A stretch of 64,000 nucleotides of DNA from Xylanimonas cellulosilytica DSM 15894. Its GTDB lineage: Bacteria; Actinomycetota; Actinomycetes; Actinomycetales; Cellulomonadaceae. The position numbers and the translations under genes are program-made. The notes beneath the pieces are model-generated. The model saw nothing but the letters and a program-made list of their open reading frames with translations. It made no database searches and was not told where the DNA came from. Below, in pieces: positions 55,613 through 64,000 of this stretch. The stretch spans positions 620,001 through 684,000 of the forward strand of contig NC_013530.1 of the NCBI RefSeq assembly GCF_000024965.1, read 5' to 3'. Position 1 is the first letter of the stretch, and every line of letters begins with the position of its first letter.

Positions 55613-58198
55613 GTGACCGGTCTGCTGGAGCGCGCGCAGCGTGCCTACTCCGACGCGCGTCACGCCGACGACGTCGGCCACTTCGCCGACGCGCTCGACC
55701 GGTACCGGCAGGTCGCCGCTCTCCTCGATCGAGAGGACGCCGACGCGGACGACGACGGCGTCGCCGCGCTGCGCGTGCGCGCCCTGCTCGGGGTGGCCCG
55801 CTGCCTCTACGAGACGACCACCGACCTGGACGCCGCGATGGGAATGGTCGGGCGGGCCGAGCAGGTGGTCGACGCGGCGAGCCTGGAGTCCGAGCGGACC
55901 GCCGTGCACGGGCAACGGGGCTTGCTGTGGGCACGGTCCGGCGACTACCGGGCGGCGCTCGCCGAGCTGGACCTCGTCACGCCCGGCGACGACGACGAGC
56001 CCACGCACGACGCCGCCGTCGTGCTGCTCAACCGCAGCGCCCTGCACCTCGACGTGGGCGACGTCGCGGCCGCGACGCAGGACCTGCGGACCGCGATCCG
56101 GTTCGCCGCCGCCGTCGGCAGCACCGCCATCGAGGCGATGGCGACACACAACCTCGGGTACCTGCACTTCCTGCTCGGCGACCTGCCGCGCGCCCTGCGG
56201 AGCATGGATGCCGCCGCGGCGCTCGGTGACACCCCCGAGCCGATCGGCCTCCTCGACCGTGCCCGCGTGCTCCTCGACGCGGGCCTGGTCACCGACGCCC
56301 TCGCCGACCTCGACCAGGCGGCCGGTCTTCTCGAGGGCGGGTCGGTCCTCGCACGGGCCGAGGTCGAGCTCACGCGGGCCGGGTGCCTCGTCGACCTGCG
56401 GCAGTACGACCGTGCGGTGGCGGCGGCCCAGGCCGCGGCCGCAGCCTTCACCAGCGCCGGCAACGCCCCCTGGGCGGCCCGCGCGCGCACGGTCGAGCTC
56501 GAGGCCCTGCTGGCCGACGACCGCGACGTGGCGACCCGGTCGGCACCGCCCATCCTGCGCGAGCGGGCCGCGCAGGCCGCCGAGCACGCCGTCCGCGACG
56601 ACGTCGGCGGCGTCTTCGGCCGCATGCTGGTGACGTACCCGTCGCTGCTCGCCGCCGCCGAGTGGTCGGCGCTCGCGGGCGATCTCGACGCCGCCCGCGA
56701 GCAGGTGGCGCGGGTGCCGGCCGAGCTGGGCACGGCCCCGCTGTCGCTGCGGCTGAACCGCGCGGCGGTACTGGCCCGGATCGCGTTCGCCGAGGGACGC
56801 CGCGCGGTCGCGGTCCGCGCGGTGCGGCGCGGCCAGACGATGCTCGCCGAGCACAGCGGGCTCGGCTCCGTCGAGGCCGTGGCCGCGCGGGGCCTGCGCG
56901 CACTGCAGCTCAACCTCGTGGACACCGAGGCCGCGCTGGACACCGGGGACCCTGCGGCGCTGTTCGACGCCCTGGAGCGCGGCCGCGCGACGGCGGCCGG
57001 CACCGCCCGCCTCGTCCCGCCCGACGACGACGTCCTGGCCGACCTGCTCGAACGCGCGCGGGCGGAGCACCAGTCCGCGCTCGCTCTCGGCACCTCGGTG
57101 GAGCCCGACGCCCTGCGGCGCAAGCGCGCTCATCTGGTGCGGGCGCGCCGCCTCCAGGCGCAGGCCCGTCAGCGCTCCTGGCAGATCGAGGGCGACCGCC
57201 GCCCCGTGGAGCCCACCGTCGCCCGCGCCCTGCGTGCCGCGCTGCGCGGGCTTCCCGCGGACCGAGGCGCGGCCGTGGTCGTCTCCTACGCCGTGCTGGG
57301 TGGCCGGACGATCGCGGTGCGGGTGGACGCCCGAGGCCAGACGCTGCACGAGCTCGCCCCGCGCCGGGAGGTCACCGAGCTCGCCCGGCGGGCCCGCGCC
57401 GATCTCGCCGTCGTCGCCAACGCCCTGATCCCGGCCCCGCTGCGTCAGGCGGCCACCGGTGCCCTCGTTCGCACCCTGGACAGGCTGGACGCGCTGCTGC
57501 TCGCGCCGCTCGCCGTCGACGGCGATCTTCACGTCGTCGCCCGCGGGCAGCTCCTGACGCTGCCGTGGACCGCACTGCCGTCCCGTGCCGGGCGGCGCAC
57601 GTGGGTGGGGGACCGCGTCGACCTGCGTCCCGGCCTGGTCGAGGCGGGGGCGACGCGGCCCGGGGGCGTCGTCGTCGTCGCCGGTCCCGGGACGGACGGC
57701 GGCACGTCGGAGGCGGCGGCCGTCGCCGCCGTCTGGCCGCGGGCGCGGCTGCTGACCGGAGCGGGAGCGACGACGGCGGCCGCGACGGCGGCCCTGCGCG
57801 ACGCGGCCGTCGTGCACCTCGCCGCCCACGGGGTGCACGCCGCCGACAACGCCCTGTTCTCGATGCTGCGTCTCGCGGACGGGCCGCTGTTCGCCCACGA
57901 GCTCGACGGCGTCGACCTCACCGGTGCGGTCGTTGTGCTGTCCGCCTGCGAGCTCGGCCAGTCGACCTCCGACGTCGGGGGAGAGGCGCTCGGCTTCGCG
58001 AGCGTCCTGCTGCGGCACGGCGCCCGGGCGGTGATCGCCGCGGTCGCACCGCTGCGTGACGACGTCGCGGTGCGCGTCATGCCCCGGCTGCACGGAGGGT
58101 TGCGCGACGGGCTCCCGCCGGGTGCGGCGCTCGCGGCGGCGACGGCCGGCGAGACCACGCCGGTGCCGCTGGTGTGCTTCGGTCCGCTGGCGGTGTGA
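55613..58198 (+). CDS. TPR-CHAT caspase-like protease
   Basis: An 861-residue protein. Residues about 10-330 are TPR-like helices (HNLGYLHFLLGDLPRALRSM and similar), a middle region is helical, and about 560-861 are a CHAT domain. VVHLAAHGVH gives His739 and VVVLSACELGQS gives Cys779, the caspase-type dyad. CHAT proteases with TPRs act as switchable proteases in defence or signalling. It is the last gene of the island, probably leaderless. Confidence 0.9.
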   Translation: MTGLLERAQRAYSDARHADDVGHFADALDRYRQVAALLDREDADADDDGVAALRVRALLGVARCLYETTTDLDAAMGMVGRAEQVVDAASLESERTAVHGQRGLLWARSGDYRAALAELDLVTPGDDDEPTHDAAVVLLNRSALHLDVGDVAAATQDLRTAIRFAAAVGSTAIEAMATHNLGYLHFLLGDLPRALRSMDAAAALGDTPEPIGLLDRARVLLDAGLVTDALADLDQAAGLLEGGSVLARAEVELTRAGCLVDLRQYDRAVAAAQAAAAAFTSAGNAPWAARARTVELEALLADDRDVATRSAPPILRERAAQAAEHAVRDDVGGVFGRMLVTYPSLLAAAEWSALAGDLDAAREQVARVPAELGTAPLSLRLNRAAVLARIAFAEGRRAVAVRAVRRGQTMLAEHSGLGSVEAVAARGLRALQLNLVDTEAALDTGDPAALFDALERGRATAAGTARLVPPDDDVLADLLERARAEHQSALALGTSVEPDALRRKRAHLVRARRLQAQARQRSWQIEGDRRPVEPTVARALRAALRGLPADRGAAVVVSYAVLGGRTIAVRVDARGQTLHELAPRREVTELARRARADLAVVANALIPAPLRQAATGALVRTLDRLDALLLAPLAVDGDLHVVARGQLLTLPWTALPSRAGRRTWVGDRVDLRPGLVEAGATRPGGVVVVAGPGTDGGTSEAAAVAAVWPRARLLTGAGATTAAATAALRDAAVVHLAAHGVHAADNALFSMLRLADGPLFAHELDGVDLTGAVVVLSACELGQSTSDVGGEALGFASVLLRHGARAVIAAVAPLRDDVAVRVMPRLHGGLRDGLPPGAALAAATAGETTPVPLVCFGPLAV

Positions 58199-58478
58199 CC
58201 GACGTCGCCCGCAGCCGGTTTCCGGGCACCCTGAGACGTCCTGTACAGTTCTCGGGTAACCCAAGACCGCCGGTCGTCTCCGGCTGCCCACCCGAGTTTC
58301 TCGAACGGGCTGTCGAGACCGAAGTCCCGCAGACGCTGCGGGGGCCTGCGCAGGTGTCACCAGCCTGGTTTCCAGGCAGCTCCTCGAGCCCCGGTGCGCA
58401 TCTGCGCCGGGGCTCCTCCAGTTTCCGGGGGAGTTCGCCATCCAGGGAGCCGGTGGGACCACCATCGGAAGGATTGCC
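58199..58478 (+). promoter_or_regulatory. rplJ leader with promoter and hairpins
   Basis: No gene in 280 nt. TACAGT (58244-58249) with TTCCGG upstream is a promoter candidate. CTCGA and TCGAG (58303-58318) form a small stem, and GAGCCCCGG with CCGGGGCTC (58386-58415) a strong one about 60 nt before rplJ. Long structured L10 leaders that bind the L10-L12 complex are known in bacteria. Confidence 0.65.
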
Positions 58479-59000
58479 ATGGCGAGGCCGGACAAGGCAG
58501 CCGCTGTCGCAGAGGTCGCGGACAAGCTCCGCGAGTCCAACGCGGCCGTGCTGACCGAGTACCGCGGGCTCACCGTCAAGCAGCTCAAGGAGCTGCGGCG
58601 GGCGCTCGGCGGCAACGCAACCTACGCCGTGGTGAAGAACACGCTCACCCAGATCGCGGCCAAGGAGGCCGGTGTCGAGGGTCTCGACGCCGACCTCAAG
58701 GGCCCGTCGGCCATCGCGTTCGTGACCGGTGACCCGGTCGAGTCCGCGAAGGCTCTGCGTGACTTCGCCAAGGCGAACCCTGCTCTGGTCATCAAGGGCG
58801 GTGTCCTCGACGGGCGCGCCCTGACCGCTGCAGAGATCACCAAGCTCGCGGACCTCGAGTCCCGCGAGGTGCTGCTGGCCAAGGCGGCCGGTGCGATGAA
58901 GGCCAAGATCAGCCAGGCTGCCTACGCCTTCACCGCCAAGCCCGCCCAGGTCGCGCGCGTCATCGACGCCCTGCGTCAGAAGCAGGAAGCCGCTGCCTGA
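58479..59000 (+). CDS. rplJ: 50S ribosomal protein L10
   Basis: A 173-residue protein with ATG at 58479 and GGAAGGA upstream. N terminus [20 protein letters not shown] and the rRNA-binding [13 protein letters not shown], then TYAVVKNTL, and GPSAIAFV. The C-terminal helix carries the L7/L12 dimer sites. It is the stalk base of the GTPase centre. Confidence 0.97.
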   Translation: MARPDKAAAVAEVADKLRESNAAVLTEYRGLTVKQLKELRRALGGNATYAVVKNTLTQIAAKEAGVEGLDADLKGPSAIAFVTGDPVESAKALRDFAKANPALVIKGGVLDGRALTAAEITKLADLESREVLLAKAAGAMKAKISQAAYAFTAKPAQVARVIDALRQKQEAAA

Positions 59001-59089
59001 TCCGCGCCCGCGGATCGTGCAGCACCCCCACACCACCACGCTTCTGACTGGCGTCCAGCCAAGAAGCTTTGAACGGAAGGAACGCCATC

Positions 59090-59473
59090 ATGGCGAAGCT
59101 CACCACCGAGGAGCTCATCGAGCAGTTCAAGGGTCTGACCCTGATCGAGCTGTCGGACTTCGTGAAGGTCTTCGAGGAGACGTTCGACGTCACCGCCGCC
59201 GCCCCGGTCGCCGTGGCCGCTGCCGGCCCCGCCGCCGCTGCCGCCGAGGCCGTGGAGGAGAAGGACGAGTTCGACGTCATCCTCACCGCCGCCGGTGACA
59301 AGAAGATCCAGGTCATCAAGGAGGTGCGCGCGCTCACGTCGCTCGGCCTCAAGGAGGCCAAGGACCTCGTGGACGGCGCCCCGAAGCCCGTTCTCGAGAA
59401 CGTCGCCAAGGACGCGGCCGAGAAGGCCAAGGCCCAGCTCGAGGGCGCCGGCGCCACCGTCGAGCTCAAGTGA
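59090..59473 (+). CDS. rplL: 50S ribosomal protein L7/L12
   Basis: A 127-residue protein; ATG at 59090 with GGAAGGA upstream. N-terminal dimer domain ([20 protein letters not shown]), Ala-rich hinge (about 37-55), C-terminal factor-binding domain with [20 protein letters not shown]. It recruits translation GTPases. A strong terminator follows. Confidence 0.97.
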   Translation: MAKLTTEELIEQFKGLTLIELSDFVKVFEETFDVTAAAPVAVAAAGPAAAAAEAVEEKDEFDVILTAAGDKKIQVIKEVRALTSLGLKEAKDLVDGAPKPVLENVAKDAAEKAKAQLEGAGATVELK

Positions 59474-59536
59474 TCGCAGCGGCCTAGCCGCTCGACACGG
59501 TGCGGCGGGCCTGGCCCGCGGCACGTCTCACTGACG

Positions 59537-59571
59537 AGGCCCCGTCCCCACTGCGGTGGGGGCGGGGTCTT
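59537..59571 (+). terminator. terminator after rplL
   Basis: AGGCCCCGTCCCCAC with GTGGGGGCGGGGTCTT forms a GC-rich stem with TGCG loop and a TCTTCGTC tail. It ends the rplJ-rplL unit, so rpoB needs its own promoter or read-through. Confidence 0.85.
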
Positions 59572-59949
59572 CGTCTCGCCGGAGGGCGTAGACTCTCCGG
59601 CGCCGCTGTTCTTGGGCGGCATGTAGTTCTTGGGCGGCATATGGCGGCCACCGAGACAACGCCTCGCAACTCCCGGTCCCTGGGGTCATCGACCCCTTCT
59701 GAACAACGACCGGCCCGGCTTGGCGTCCTTGGGCGCGCCTTCGCGCAATGGACGAACTTGACAGGGTCGGTTATGCTAGCGCTTTGCGCTCGCGTGTGCC
59801 CACGATGCCGTCCCCGATCCCGTCAAACGCCGTCCCATCCCCCTGCCTCGCGCCGGGGGACACGGGTCTGAGCGCTGACGCCCGCAGGGGTGGACCGTTC
59901 GGTGCACGAAGCGTACAGCGTGCCATCGAACTGCAGGGAAGGACCCCTC
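59572..59949 (+). promoter_or_regulatory. rpoB upstream region
   Basis: No supportable gene in about 380 nt. A second stem CGCCGGAG/CTCCGGCG lies at 59577-59602, then GTTCTTGGGCGGCAT twice (59608-59622 and 59626-59640, period 18). TTGACA (59758-59763) and TATGCT (59772-59777) are near each other but only 8 nt apart, so the promoter is probably here but not defined by these two boxes as a pair. Confidence 0.5.
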
Positions 59950-63447
<3,498 letters not shown>

Positions 63448-63472
63448 GACGACCACCAGCTTTAGGAAGTAG

Positions 63473-64000
<528 letters not shown>

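Noticed and set aside
54434-58615. Open frame of 1393 codons antisense to the subtilase and CHAT genes
   Set aside because: Its product is an Arg/Gly/Ala-rich low-complexity string without domain signal. Such long antisense frames are common in very GC-rich DNA, and both sense genes have clear catalytic motifs.
59758-59777. TTGACA and TATGCT upstream of rpoB as a sigma-70 promoter pair
   Set aside because: The spacing is only 8 nt, far from the usual 16-18, so they are not accepted as a pair.

Overview
The window comes from a high-GC actinobacterium, most likely of the order Micrococcales (Promicromonosporaceae or Cellulomonadaceae would fit). The support is the order secE-nusG-rplK-rplA-rplJ-rplL-rpoB-rpoC, rpmG followed by two MaoC-type dehydratases close to murB, GTG and TTG starts, leaderless genes with a TACGCT box just ahead of the start codon, and a WhiB protein. 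Genus is an inference that I could not test.

Positions 1 to about 37,650 are a siphovirus-type prophage whose left end lies outside the window. Nearly every gene is on the minus strand, so the map reads right to left. An integrase sits at the right end beside the 3' part of a tRNA-Tyr gene (attachment site). Next come a divergent switch (plus-strand repressor, minus-strand excisionase-like gene), recombination genes (YqaJ exonuclease, RecT, SSB), HTH and Cys-rich small proteins, a replication module (initiator-like protein, DnaB_N/AAA helicase, HNH nucleases), a cytosine methyltransferase, WhiB, VRR-NUC nuclease, macro-domain protein and many tiny overlapping genes. The late module follows: candidate small terminase, large terminase, portal, MuF head protein with a toxin-like tail domain and candidate immunity gene, tRNA-Gln, protease with a nested scaffold, capsid, connectors, tail tube. 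Two plus-strand genes beside terminator-like hairpins (5669-5803 and 11246-11725) look like morons. Most phage genes overlap by ATGA, GTGA or TGATG and so are probably translationally coupled.

Positions 37,800 to 49,464 are chromosomal: tRNA-Thr, tRNA-Met, rpmG, two hot-dog dehydratases, a LacI-type regulator divergent from an MFS transporter, murB, a lipoprotein L,D-transpeptidase, adenosine deaminase, an ABC-2 exporter with its own two-component system, and tRNA-Trp.

Positions 49,558 to 64,000 are the conserved transcription/translation cluster, interrupted between rplA and rplJ by a four-gene island: ECF-like sigma factor, a 166-residue protein of unknown role, a cytoplasmic-looking subtilase with ten tandem hexapeptides of the form MY(A/G)GHP, and a TPR-CHAT (caspase-like) protease with His739 and Cys779. 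This sigma/two-protease module is the best candidate for an undescribed system. RpoB carries Asn at the position equivalent to E. coli Ser531, which predicts reduced rifampicin binding.
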